DNA of 64,000 nucleotides, taken from assembly GCA_019095985.1 (NCBI GenBank), contig CM032660.1:41810195-41874194 (forward strand), read 5' to 3'. The stretch comes from Streblospio benedicti (Eukaryota > Annelida > Polychaeta > Spionida > Spionidae). Of this stretch, positions 1 to 11,400 are shown in pieces (within the stretch, counting starts at the first letter, position 1; every line of letters starts with the position of its first letter). A program made the position numbers and the translations under genes. Below the pieces are notes generated by a model, which saw only the letters and a list, made by a program, of their open reading frames with translations, was not told the origin of the DNA and made no database searches.

Positions 1-531
1 TTAATGCGACCACCTTTGTGGCTAACATATAAATGCTCATCTTCTGCCGTTGCTTTGATATATCAATGTGCCATCAACAGCCTCAAGAATACATGGAAAT
101 TGTGAAATTCTATAAAACACTTCCTTAGTTTGTAAACGTTCATCTGATTCTCTTGGAAATTTTATATAACGGGTTTTCACATTGCATAAAGCATTGGTTA
201 CTTGCTCAATTATTCTGCTAACAGAGGACTTGTGTATACCGAATCCATCGCCGACCACAGACTGAAAACTTCCGCTTGCATAGAAACGTAATGCTGCAAA
301 TATCTTCATCATTCCAGGAATAACATGATTTCTTAATGTCCTTGGTTCGAGTCCCTCACCAATCACATCATACAAATCCATGACCAACGGCCTAAGAAGC
401 CTATATCGTGATATTATTTCCTCGTCATTATATGCATCGAGAGGATTTGTACGATCTCTAAATACTTTGTTTCTCCTTATATTACGTTGGTTCATCAAAT
501 TCAGTGCTGAATAAAGCGCCATCATAAACAA
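1..531 (-). pseudogene. Harbinger-type DDE transposase (HARBI1-like), frameshifted and cut by the window edge
   Basis: Reads leftward from ATG at 531. About 160 residues match the Harbinger/HARBI1 nuclease family: a helix-turn-helix-like block VGDGFGIHKSSVSRII at residues 93-108, then the first catalytic Asp (D153) in AVDGTLI. Just after TLI, frame 0 stops (TGA at 37-39). The block the family should show next, IKATAEDEHLYVSHKGGRI, is readable in another frame down to base 1. This copy therefore carries one indel after the first catalytic residue, and the rest of the DDE core lies outside the window. In this family the nuclease cuts and pastes the element together with a Myb-like partner; no partner is visible here. 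Family assignment is confident. Loss of function is inferred from the frame change. Confidence 0.85.
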
Positions 532-559
532 TTTACTAAAGAAATACTATATACAAGTC

Positions 560-705
560 ACACAGACCAATTGTCACGATTTAGAGCCAGAAAGTTTTCA
601 AACCAAATCGTTCACGATTTATCGTAGAAATCGCTATCGTTGGACAAAAAATGTTTGTGCAACACGATAACGATGGCGATACACTTTTATGCAACTGGGT
701 TGGGT
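560..705. mobile_element. Harbinger right terminal and subterminal region
   Basis: Directly upstream of the transposase start lies a run of ACGAT/ATCGT-type words (atcgttcacgat, atcgctatcgt, cacgataacgatggcgat), ending in ttttatgcaactgggttggg. Reversed, that end reads CCCAACCCAGTTGCATAAAA, like the ends near 1,893-1,912 and 2,379-2,395. Short repeated subterminal motifs are usual transposase or Myb-partner binding sites in this superfamily. The exact end and target-site duplication were not resolved. Confidence 0.5.
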
Positions 706-744
706 GCATAAAGAACAACCGAAATTGGTCGCCTAATAAACGAC

Positions 745-803
745 CGCTCGATCTCTCTCTCTCTCTTTTCTATGAACGAGTCTCTCTCTCTCTCTCTCTT
801 ACT

Positions 804-837
<34 letters not shown>

Positions 838-846
838 TTTTCTCTA
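745..846. repeat. (CT)n microsatellite
   Basis: About 100 bases of imperfect ctctct with a few interruptions. A shorter tract lies at 1,208-1,230. Confidence 0.9.
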
Positions 847-854
847 TGGCAAAC

Positions 855-1387
855 AAGCTCTTACCACTATTCTGACATAGCTGAAGACAGGTTTTTCAAC
901 CCTAAGCTTCCATATGACTATGTCAATTTCCCCTGACCAGACTCGAACTCACGACCCCAAGGTTGTGAGACCAGAATGATACCATCATCCCAAGCAGCGG
1001 GCTGTTAAAAGGTTACACGGCTGAACCGTTGTCTCTGTAAACCCCAGCCTACATACTTGGTCAATTATCATCTCAACCCAGAGGTCGTGGGCTCGAATCC
1101 CACCTAAGGACGGACATTTTGGGAGGTTCAATTTCTTCGCATTTTCATGCTAGTGGAGTTTTCTAATGGGTTTTTCCCAGTTTGCTTGTGGATACGATTT
1201 TATTCTTCTCTCACTCTCTCTCTCTCTCTTTTCTACTAGCATGAAAATGCGAAGAAATTGAACCTCCCAAAATTTCCGTCCTTAGGTGGGATTCGAGCCC
1301 ACGACCTCTGGGTTGAGATGATAATTTACCAAGTATGTAGGCTGGGGTTTACAGAGACAACGGTTCGTCCGTGTAACCTTTTAACAT
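855..1387. mobile_element. tRNA-headed SINE (family A), inverted pair
   Basis: Two tRNA-like heads face each other. Bases 1,008-1,157 (ggtcgtgggctcgaatccc, a B-box-like word) are the reverse complement of 1,238-1,383 (gggattcgagcccacgacc), so the pair can fold back. Bases 900-960 carry a second B-box-like word, actcgaactcacgacc. Relatives lie at 17,358-17,702, 40,975-41,070 and 56,316-56,445. Confidence 0.6.
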
Positions 1388-2400
1388 ATGAATGTACGAT
1401 CGCAAATTGTAGTACATTACCGCGAATGGAACTGACTTTATAAGCAACTTGTTTCTTTCTTGTTCGACTCTTAAAGGCTTTCATTTCAATTTTGAAAGAT
1501 CCCGTGTACAGTATAACCTCCCATCAATACCACATGCATATCCAGGGTGGGCGGGTGGATGGGTGGGGAGCGAGGGTTTGTATGTTGGTGAACGGATTTT
1601 CATCGAGGCTATATACACCCCTCAATAGAGGCTTCCATTTTGTGCAAGTTAGTGTTCAATCAAACCAATATTACGAATATTTCATTTACAAACGCCAAAC
1701 ATAACACAAACCAGAACAAATCCACGACACTGGCGCTACCTTTTAGCCCGGTCATTTTCTTACGATATTCATGATTTTTTTACGAATGAAAACTGCAATT
1801 ATATGATCTACCATATCATAGTTTTTTTAGTGCAACTGAGCTTTTACGAAAAAATACTGACACGACCGTAAAACACATGATCGTGAACGTAAAATAGCTT
1901 TGTGCAACCGGCCCCAGATCTAAACACACCATCGTTCTCGTGAGATATTCATGCAAAGAGACTGGACAAGTCGGTTTGTACTTGTAGGGCTCTCCAATTA
2001 GGCTAAATGTGACACAGTAACCCAGTAATGCTTCAGCAGTTTTTACCTGTGATATTGAAACATTTGAAGAAAAATTCAATGTGCATAAAACATGCTAAAA
2101 CTTCTACTGCATGGACATCATTTTTAAAAAAGTGACTGAAGCACATATTTAAAACTGGTTAGAAAATATACATGACCGTGGCACTTTTTTAGACCCCATA
2201 CAGACATCATTTTGAGAACATAACGAAATAGCGTGAGCTTTTGGCGAGATCCATTTGACGAGCGTTTTTGAGGGGTGTAACGATGGTCGTTGTCGTTTAA
2301 AAAGTTTTGTGCACCTCAAATACGTCGTTAAGGTACTGTAACGGCGACGATATGGCCATAACGATATCGTAATAGTTTTATGCACCCCAGCCCTAGGCCC
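1388..2400. mobile_element. No gene seen; two Harbinger-like element ends
   Basis: No coding signal. Near 1,893-1,912 lies ctttgtgcaaccggcccc, and near 2,379-2,395 ttttatgcaccccagccc. Both resemble the transposon end at ~690-705 and both are preceded by acgat/tcgt words (1,850-1,885; 2,275-2,375). They look like short non-autonomous relatives or solo ends of the Harbinger at the window edge; opposite ends were not paired. Confidence 0.4.
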
Positions 2401-2867
2401 TGTCATGTTGAACGCTACCTTTAATCGCACATCAAGTATGCTACGCGCGTCGACCTTGTCTTTGCCGTAAACGCATTAAAACTCGGGCATTTCAGTATAA
2501 AAGAAATCCAAAATGACGATGGTTACTGTGAAGAGCTGTTTTGTTGGTTACTTATTTTCTGGGCGATGGTTACTGGGACAAGTGTCATATTAATTATTTA
2601 AGCCAATTGCACAATCAAACAGAAACCTCATGCTGTAATTTGTAATGCCTTGTTATAAGGCTTCTAGTGTTGTTTTTTCCCGACGTTACGCGCATGCTTG
2701 ACGTTTCTGTATTTTACTGATAATGTTTGCACACAAGTACTACAACAATCCACAACAGTCGCATCTTTCCATTACAAGGTATCTGGTAAAACAACCTATA
2801 CTACAGGCTGTAGATACAAACTATTCAAGTAGATATAGATAATAGACATGATATTATGATATAGAGC

Positions 2868-3632
2868 ACCTCACACCCATCCCGTATATTTTTTATTTTA
2901 AACCATCGTTGCACAGCTTTTAATGAACCAACAATAGCGTTTAACGAGACTTCCTGGAGATAAAAACATTCTTAAAATGTGCTTGTTTTTTATTTTAGTA
3001 TAAAAACACAAGCATTTCCCTTTTTATAAAAATGTATAACACTTTAGGGGTTTCGGGAATAGATTTTGGTTTATGGACCATACAAAAGATCATTTATACA
3101 ATTTCGGTACAGTCAAAATTAACATTGACTGAATTTTTCATAGTATTTGTATGATCTTTTGTATGGTCCATAAACCAAATTCCATTCCCGCAACCTTTAA
3201 AGTTTTATACATTTTTAAAAAGGGAAATGAATGTACTTTTATACTAAAATAAAAAACAAGAACATTTTGAGATTTTTTTTCCTCCAAATTCTTTTATCTC
3301 CAGCAAGTCTCCTTAAGGTGTAAAAGGAAAGCTACTTACTTGTATTTTCGTAAGATAAACACAATTATTATGGTTCATTAAAATTACATGATCTATGGTG
3401 CATTTTGTTATGAAATAACGTGTGCACACACATCCCGTAGGTGGCGATAATATGCGATTTGAACATGTTTATTTACATTAGATCTTACGAAAAAAATTCT
3501 TTTTACACTTTGGCACCGGGAAAACTATCGTGTTCAAAGTAGTAATATTATTTGGTACTTGTTTGGATGCTAAATATTTTTTTAAAAACATACGGAATGG
3601 GTGTGACCTACGGGATGGGTGTGCACTGCTCT
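2868..3632. mobile_element. Foldback/MITE element with long inverted repeats
   Basis: The ends are inverted copies: gagcacctcacacccatcccgt on the left, acgggatgggtgtgcactgctc on the right. Long internal arms also pair: ttttggtttatggaccatac near 3,067 with gtatggtccataaaccaaat near 3,160. About 765 bp with no ORF, so a non-autonomous DNA transposon. A further copy of the end motif (cacacatcccgtaggtgg) lies near 3,427. Confidence 0.7.
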
Positions 3633-3663
3633 ACTGCTGGCAAGATTGACGTGTTCGATAGAA

Positions 3664-3905
3664 GTAAAATGTAAATGTAAATGTGGTTGTTTATAGTCGC
3701 AATTCACTGTTATCGTGCTCTAGCGACTTTGCATATTTACACCAGGTCATTGGCATCCTTTTCACACTATATCCTTCTCAACTCCCCGGGGAGCATACAG
3801 CACATTGCACATCGCTACCGTAGCGCAGACGTGCTAATCACTCACATTAGCGTTCACTCGCGACCCGACCGGGAATCGAACCCACTACCTTCGTGTTCGA
3901 TCAAA
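3664..3905 (-). mobile_element. tRNA-derived SINE (family B), partial
   Basis: Reverse complement of the family B consensus seen best at 25,288-25,650: tail aaatgtaaatgtaaatgtgg, middle ccaggtcattggcatcc, head gacccgaccgggaatcgaaccc (B box). The segment between the B box and the Ttacctctaacagg block is missing. Confidence 0.7.
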
Positions 3906-4004
3906 ATAAGTTTTTAAGTTGATATCTATAACTGATCCATGGACTAAGTACATATTAAATCGAACCTAGTATCAACACAATTGATAATTGATGTCAGATT
4001 CTCA

Positions 4005-4258
4005 TAATGTAAATAAATGTAAATGTCTGGTTTATAGTCTTGATCCAAGTTTTGATCTCACGACTTTACAATTCACACCAGGTCATTGGTCCACTTATTG
4101 ACCTTCAATTGATCATTTCTCACATACTTGCATCGGCAGCACATTGAGCGCAGAATGCTAATCACTCACACGATCACCCACGCACTCTTTCAACCCAATG
4201 ACCTGTACCTAATTAACGTGTAGGTGCCACGGAGCAGCGTGCAACCTGTTAGAGGTAA
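4005..4258 (-). mobile_element. tRNA-derived SINE (family B), diverged copy
   Basis: Contains the diagnostic blocks accaggtcattgg, gacctgtacctaattaacgt and gcaacctgttagaggtaag in reverse orientation. It matches the copy at 19,025-19,240 closely, so these two form a subfamily. Confidence 0.65.
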
Positions 4259-4552
4259 GTCTAGAGCAGTACTGGCGGCAGGGCTTGAAATGGGATAGGG
4301 CTTTATTGTGACACTGACTAGACGTATAGTATAGTCCTAGTCGTTAAGTCTATAGTCATTGTGTAGAAAGGGAAATGAGGTTTACAATAAGAATTCAGTG
4401 GATATTGAAGAAGTGAAAAATTGCATTGCACATATAGGGGAACTTTCAGTGGACATTAGCTAAAATTTAATTATGACCCCATCCCTACCCTCATCCCCCA
4501 CCCAAATATTTTCACCATAAATCTTAAACCATGAAATTTTTTTTTCCATAGG

Positions 4553-4720
4553 ATGGATTCAGAGTTAGATTTGAGCATCGTGCTAGATCTACAGCATTTT
4601 GATATGCAGCTGTTTGATCCGGAAAATACAGACTTTGAGGTCTTCTTCAATCTTCAATCTTCAATCTTCAACCTTGCATCCAAATGGACCTATGGCCGTA
4701 CTGGACGTGGGTGTAGGTGA
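4553..4720 (+). CDS. Short acidic ORF, possible first coding exon (uncertain)
   Basis: An ATG two bases after a pyrimidine-rich acceptor-like sequence (ttttttttccatag) opens a 55-codon frame beginning MDSELDLSIVLDLQHFDMQL. It is acidic and hydrophobic, like a transcriptional activation segment, and then runs into a cttcaat microsatellite. A good-looking splice donor (TGTAG|GTGACG) sits just before the stop. A 28-base exon-like piece (gcag|ATGGACAAC..., 5,509-5,537) and the zinc-finger fragment at 6,170-6,425 lie downstream on the same strand, so these may be remains of one zinc-finger gene. That link is a guess. Confidence 0.25.
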   Translation: MDSELDLSIVLDLQHFDMQLFDPENTDFEVFFNLQSSIFNLASKWTYGRTGRGCR

Positions 4721-4824
4721 CGTCATAAAGTGTGCGTTGAACGTATTTACATTAGATAAAACTTCTGTGCAGTGGGTTAAAAACAATATTGATCTTGATT
4801 TACATTAATGCCCAGGTAGTGTTT

Positions 4825-5300
4825 CTTTTCACCCACTGGAGAGGTGTGATCCAGGTGGAGATGGCATCTTTGAAACAATGTAGGGAGATGCTCTGTTGGA
4901 TCCGGTGGGTAGTTGGTTCCAGAGTCTGATTGTTCTTGCAAAAAAACTGTACTTGTATGCTTCTGAATGGAGTGACTGGATGCTGATATAGCTATGTGGA
5001 CATCTGGTGGAAATCTGTACTGTTGGTGGGAATGGTATATTAACTTGGTTGTGCCTGATTTTGAAGAACAATGTAAGGTCATGTAGGGCTCTACGGTGAC
5101 GGAGAGGCTGTCACTTCAGTTGCGTCTGGATCTGGTGTGTAAGGTCGGCATCAGGACCGCACAGGACCGCACAAATCTGGCTGCTCTTCTTTGGACTGCT
5201 TCAATTTTGTCAATGTTTTTCAGTGTGTGTGGGTTCCAGGCTGGAGAGGCATAATCAAGGTGAGGTCTTATGATTGATTTGTAGGCTGTAAGAAGGTAAG
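4825..5300 (-). mobile_element. LINE (non-LTR) 3' end of reverse-transcriptase ORF, decayed
   Basis: Minus-strand pieces in shifting frames read like the C-terminal tail of CR1/Jockey/L2-type LINE polyproteins: PAWNPHTLKNIDKIEAVQRR-like words near 5,230-5,150, then LTLFFKIRHNQVNI, and EAYKYSFFARTIRLWNQLP near 4,920-4,970. These words mark the RT-distal part in many LINEs. Several frame changes show it is dead. No 5' part is present. Confidence 0.7.
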
Positions 5301-6165
5301 AAAACTGATAATACTAGTACTAGATCTAAGAAGGTTATGAATAGCCACTGGTATCTTTAGTCTCCAGGAGAAAGGTAGTAAGTGTCAAAATTTATATTTG
5401 ATAATTATTTCTAAAAGTTTTTCAAATAATTTGATGTATCAATAACATGAATAAGTTTAAAGCATTAAATTTGTGTAATAATAGATGGCTATGTACCTAT
5501 TATTTGCAGATGGACAACAGTAGACCCTTAGAGATGAGTAAGCTTGTTGTTCATCTTTATTGCACTTATATTTTGTTGTAGCATTCCATTTTTTAATGTT
5601 CCACTTGTATTATGTTTATATTGGGACTCAGTTGCTAAGAAGAATCAGAACAATGGATTTAATACACAATCAGCAGTTCTGCTTTGATGAATTACTTATT
5701 ACACTCCATATTTGTAAAGACCTATTGCCGTTCCGCCACGGAATACAGTTGTTGACCCTACAATAATAATATATATAGCACCCTGAGTACAGATATGACC
5801 ATTGAGGGGTGGCTGCCCTGTAAATGTATTTTACCTCAGATGCTAAATCGAGTGTAAATGGTATATTCTATTGTTATTCCTTTAATTCATAGGTAAGCAT
5901 AGCTTCTTGATGGTTGCTAGAGGTTCTGTCATATATCTCAAAGAAAAATTAAAAAACATTCCAATAACAACACTGACATTTCTTTATTGTTTATTTATTT
6001 TATGTGATATAACCAATTCTTAATATAAATATAATTCCGTGACATTTCTTTTAAAGCCAACCAAAGTACAATGACTTGTTCAAATTACATTTATAGATGA
6101 TAAGTAATTGACCATAATGAGCTTATCAGCTTGAAGTTTATTACAATACTTTATTGATATTATTC
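5301..6165. other. AT-rich stretch without a supported gene
   Basis: No convincing exon. A 28-base exon-like segment at 5,509-5,537 and some splice-like words (near 5,893) are the only coding hints. Confidence 0.5.
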
Positions 6166-6169
6166 GGGT

Positions 6170-6425
6170 GAATCCATTTTGGCTGGACATGATGTCAGTG
6201 TGTTTTTCCCTCGGCCAAGCCCTCTGTATCAACACAAGGGAAGAAAAACTGCACAGAAAAGCTATGTGACTTATGCCCAAAAACATTTAGATCCGTTCAT
6301 GCCATGGACTTGAGCTACATAAGCTAATGACATACAGAAAAGAACCTAGATACCGGTGCAAGATTTGCAACAAACGGTTTATGGTGAAGTTGCATCTGGA
6401 ATCTCACCTGATGCAGCATCTGGGG
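6170..6425 (+). pseudogene. C2H2 zinc-finger fragment
   Basis: Two finger-like units lie in different frames. The first, near 6,262-6,320, has CDLCPKTFRSVHAMDL and then a stop instead of the two His. The second, near 6,340-6,424, is intact: YRCKICNKRFMVKLHLESHLMQH fits C-x2-C-x12-H-x3-H (the stretch is YRCKICNKRF then MVKLHLESHLMQH). It ends at a perfect-looking splice donor (CTGGGG|GTGAGT). A degraded exon of a zinc-finger gene, or an intact exon whose first finger is reached by other splicing. Finger identity is sure; status is not. Confidence 0.55.
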
Positions 6426-6429
6426 GTGA

Positions 6430-8350
6430 GTAAACTATTGATAAATGTAATGTGAGCATATGCAAAATTATTGTAGTTAATGAGAAACACAAATAAATAT
6501 TCTCAATGTCTCTAGGCCTGTTATTATTCCAATTAAATGAGGATCTTGGAGATAAAATTTCATTTGGACTGCATCTTTCATCTGAAAAGGTGGTCTCTCT
6601 GGAGACCCCTTTCATTCATCCATAAGAAAAAAGGTGCGCTCCATATAGACTGTGCTGCCCCTGGCGGCTCAAATTTCAGCCAATCAGAGCTCTACGTTGG
6701 TTTTGCAACGAACAACAAAGCACACGTGGCTCATGCATATTCATGTGGTCTCCTACACAGACCTTTCGTTTTTTTTTGAAATCACAAAAGCGCACGTGCC
6801 TCATTATATACAAGCATATAAATGCATTCTTTATGTTCAGGAATGGTTAACATTAATGTTATTAAGAACATCATAGACTATATAACTCACAAATCGAAGA
6901 CAAATTTCGGCATTGATCAGTTGTCAAAGATTTCATCTCGAGGATTTCACAAACTCTTCATACACTTGTACGTCGAGAATATCCTACAATGCATACAAAT
7001 CACGTTGTCTCTGCTTTCCTAAATGCTTTAGTATTAATCCTGTGTGATAATTAGCGTTGAACTTTATATGGTATAGACAATATTTCACTAATATTAAATT
7101 CCATCTTTCACGCCGTTATATTTACGTCGCTTGAAAACCTGTCAATCAAAGCTTCTACTGGTGACGTCATTGTATAATCATGAATATGCAAATTCGTTTT
7201 ACTCCGCCATGGATTTTAAATGGCTGATGGCAAGGTATACATATATCTATGAAATTTGATAGATGATACCTTGCTGTGGCAAGATGTACATCTCAGGTTA
7301 AAGTACAAACTGTCTAAATTATACTCTGCAATAAAACATTCACAATACATAACAGAAATCACAAAGCATACAAACCTTCTAAACATAATATACGACCTAC
7401 TGCCACTTGCTGAAAACATTGTCAACACAGTGTTTCATCATCACAAAATTGCCTAAAATTATGTAGTTAATTCCTGACTAGAACGCACGTTTGCAACACT
7501 TGTATATCAGTGTCTAACCAAATCCATAATATTTCTAAATGTCATTGACAAAAGAGTGAATTTGTGGTATCATTCATTCACTCTAGTAATATCACAATAT
7601 CATACCATGTACACAAGCCTCGTACATGATCAATAATACTGACTCAAAGAATACACATAGAACATCTTTGTGCTGTACGTTGAGATCAATTTGTATATGT
7701 CACTCTTCAGCATTCCATAGTATAACTAATAGTTGAATCATCCATTCAATGTGGACAAGCAGGAGGTGTCACACTTGTTCTCTGATAAGGATATCAATAT
7801 AAAATTATTGCAAATCTCTCATCCATAATGTATTGCTACCACTGCCTTGAACGCCTTCACAATGTACCTGGATAATACTTTCTGTAGTTTCCTAAACCAC
7901 ATATTGCGTTTATGTGTGGTGAAAGGGGCTATATCCTCATGTGTATTTCTTCTGACCAAATGTGTTATCCATAATTTCATTTCAAGGATTAACACGCACT
8001 ACCTTTCCCCTGTATTTGAATTCATCCGACACAAATATTCATAGACTACACAGCAGCTGGCGAATGATTTAGAAACACGTTCATCGCTGTTCACTCGACA
8101 CAAGTCCTTGCATTATGAGGACAGCTCTGGATCTGGCTACCACGCACTTTGGCCCTGTTTCCAGTCATAGCATTCAGGTATGCCCCTCCGCAACACCTAC
8201 TCCTCACCCACGTCTATAGGACCAGTCGACCCCGGCTGGAGACAACCACGCATCACTGCAGGTTCGAGCACACTGAACAAATTTCCATTTCATGACTCCC
8301 AGGACTTCCCATCCTTTTGCCCCGACAACCCGGGACTCCCCTCTCTCCTC
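6430..8350. other. Intergenic stretch without supported gene
   Basis: AT-rich. Contains short repeat-like stretches (e.g. 6,635-6,800, with the gcggctcaaatttcagccaatc word common in inserted elements) and scattered 60-70-codon open frames lacking any family signature. The left part of the interval 8,050-8,350 is the likely 3' UTR of the sulfotransferase gene. Confidence 0.5.
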
Positions 8351-8351
8351 A

Positions 8352-8465
8352 CTAACAGCCGGGTACGAGCCTTGACGGCGGCTTCTTGCTGTTGTAGTCC
8401 CCGACGTCTCCGGGTGCAGCGTCCCATGCCTCTTTGATGGTGTCCCGCAGGTGGTGAGCGATCAC
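8352..8465 (-). CDS. GAL3ST-like exon 10, C-terminus and stop
   Basis: 37 codons and TAG at 8,352-8,354. VIAHHLRDTIKEAWDAAP then VGDYNSKKPPSRLVPGC; DYNSKK corresponds to GYNLKK near the end of GAL3ST1, but the chain ends about 40 residues sooner than the human one. Acceptor ACCAG|GTG is preceded by a modest pyrimidine tract. Confidence 0.7.
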   Translation of the reverse strand: MIAHHLRDTIKEAWDAAPGDVGDYNSKKPPSRLVPGC

Positions 8466-11400
8466 CTGGTCGGTCATGAAATAAAGAAGGCATAGTTTTA
8501 GCTGCATCTTTTAGTGAAAACTAGCTTTCATTCCGACGAGTGGAATATTTCCAAGTGGTTTGGCTACATTTCTAAGTCTAAGTGTGCTGGGTTTCAAATT
8601 AAGGTGATATTGCTTATTTGCTCCTGTTTTTATCAACTCAATTTTGTATTCCGTTTAAACCAGTTGAAACCAAATAAACCATATCTAAGCAAACCAATAA
8701 AAAAGCCTCAAACGAATCCAAACCAAATACCAAACTGAATCAGCCAAACCAATCCAATCCAGCCCAATTCAAACCAATCCCTCAACCTTCAGCCCAACAG
8801 AAAACAGCCCACTCCAAATCAATCCAAACCACATATCAAAAACCATCCGACCAATATGATGAAAGCCGTTCACACAAAATAAAATGAAACGAAATGCTCC
8901 CTCCCACCTGCTATTCTCAATGTAAAACAAACATTGAATACACAAACTAAAGCTTAAAATTTGTTGAGCAAGGTTCATAGCATATTGGAAACCATGTATT
9001 ATATTGAGTTTGTTCTTTATAAATATGCTAAATTCCAAAATATAATCACTAAATATATCTAAAAAATCTAAAAATTTTAGTGATTATATTTTGGAATTTA
9101 GCATATTTGTAAAGAACAAACTCAATATGATACAAACTAAAGCAAACGACTAGATCCAAATCACATGCCACCTCTAGCCTCGACGCCCCCCTCCCTGACC
9201 CACCTTGCACTCGGCGCCGGTGACGGTGAAGGCTGCGTCCCACATGCTCGACTCGACGGCCAGCGTGCCGTTCTCGGGCGCCCGCTTACAGAAGTCCATG
9301 ACGCGCGCGTTCACCTCCACGTAGTGGGACACCTGCCAAGGGGAAAACGGGGATGAGTACAAACTCTAGTAGGAACAAAAGAGGGTTGGCCTCAAGTGTT
9401 TTTTGTAGAGAGGTGGATACTTTCTTCAGTTTTAACATGGTCTCTAGTCTCTACGTACATGTATATAAAATTTTGAGACCACAAAACATGGTATTGCCAT
9501 TTTATATCCAGGAGTGCAGGTTTAGACGAGTATTCTTCTGTTTTATGACAGGAGATTATTTAAAATACAGTATTTGAACTGACCTGGCATAGTCCTTTTG
9601 AAGAGATGTGGTACCATTGCACGCAAGTCGTCACAAACCTAGCAGTCGAAGCAGGTCCATTTGGCCCCCTTGTCTCCCTGCCAGTAACTACTCTTGTACC
9701 TCAACTTTGAAGTCTATGCCGAATCTCTTCCTCATCCTACACCACCCTTACCTCTGCTGGGAATTCTTCTAGACAGTAACTAGTCTAGGTCCTTGTCCCC
9801 CGAATCTTCCTTTTCAGTCTCAGCAATGAATGCCACGCCCTCCCAGCCTCCCCTCACGCCAACCTTACCTTGGCCAGGAATCCTTACCTTGGCAAGGAAG
9901 TCGTTCTGGCTACAGCGGTCCATGAAGCTACATGCCCACTGGATCAGTGGATCTGCATTTTCAGTGCCAGCAATGAATGTCATGCTCTCCCCAACTCCCC
10001 ATTGTCACCCTTACCTCAGCAAGACAGTCTTCAGGCCCTCTTCCAACCTCCCCTACCTCAGCTAGAGAGCCTTCAGGCCCTCTTCCAAGCTCCCTTACCT
10101 CAGCAAGAAAGTCTTCAAGCCCTCTTCCCACCTTCCCCCCTACCTCAGCAAGAAAATCTTCATGCCCTCTTCCAAGCTCCCTTACCTCAGCAAGAACGTC
10201 TTCAGGGCCTCTTCCCACCTCCCCTACCTCAGCAAGACAATCTTCAGGCCAAGAAAGCATTCAAGTCCTCTTCCAAGCTCCCCCCATCATCAAAAGAGTC
10301 TTCAAGACCTCTTCCCACCTCCCGTACCTCAGCTATACCGTCTTCAAGCCCTCTTCCCACCTCCCTTACCTCAGCTAGACGGTCTTCAAGCCCTCTTCCA
10401 AGCACCCTTACCTCAGCAAGAAAGTCTTCAAGCCCTCTTCCCGGCGCTTTACCTCATCAAGAATGTCTTCAGGTCCTGTTCCAACCTCCCTTACCTCGGC
10501 AAGGAAGTCGTCGGGCCCCAGCGGCCGATGCGGCCCCACAGCGTACAGTTGAAGTAGGAGAAAGCGAGATGGTCGACCGCCGCGTAGCGCATGTAGTTCT
10601 CCACCAGGGGGCGGTCGTACGCCGGCCGGTACTTGGTGTTCCACGTGTTCAGTCGCTTGTACAGGATGTCCTTCAGTGACCTTTGGCAGCAGAGGGAGAG
10701 GATACGCACTTTCATTATACAGACGAACCTCCAATGATCTTTAGAGAACTATGGCTGCAGAGGAAGATGTTGATTTTGTGGTATAGAGAAGAACCGCCAA
10801 TATAGCTGCTGACAGATAACACGTGTAATAGTTCCCTTACTCTCTTGTCCTACGCATATATATAATTCATTTGTGAATATTGTAAATGTCCGAAAAAACT
10901 CATTCTTATCCTTATCCTTGAATATTGTATAAGGGTATGTTAGTGAGGGTACTGAAGCAGCTTGAATACAAGGCGATTGGCGGGGCAATCAGTGAGATCA
11001 GTGATCGTCTAATGTCAGTAATTTAATGTTGAATGTTTTGTAACAATCTTAACATCCATACATCTTAGGCGTGACCTACTCACCAGCACATGTAGCGCTT
11101 GACCATGACCATGCTCTCGTGGAAGTGGTCAGACACGATGACCAGCGGGAACTTCTCCGAGATGTGCTTGAGCCACGTCTTGACGTAGTCCCAGTTGCGG
11201 CTCTGGTCGGGCTGGCCCATGGCGGGGAAACCCGTGGGGAAGCCCAGGTCCGCCACCATGCTGTTCCGCGCCATGCTGGGGGAAGTCAGGGTTAGTCAAC
11301 ATATTGCCAATGGCAGATCCAGATTTTCAGAAAGCGATAGGTGGGGGTGGGGAAGGGGGTGCATTCTTAAGGGATCTAATGGATTTTGTAGGGAGCATGC

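Noticed and set aside
7216-8044. Several 65-85-codon frames
   Set aside because: No splice borders, codon pattern or motif; expected by chance in AT-rich DNA.
9870-10679. 269-codon plus-strand open frame rich in LPQQESLQALF-type repeats
   Set aside because: It is the antisense of the 42-bp splice-donor array plus exon 8; openness follows from the repeat unit being a multiple of three.
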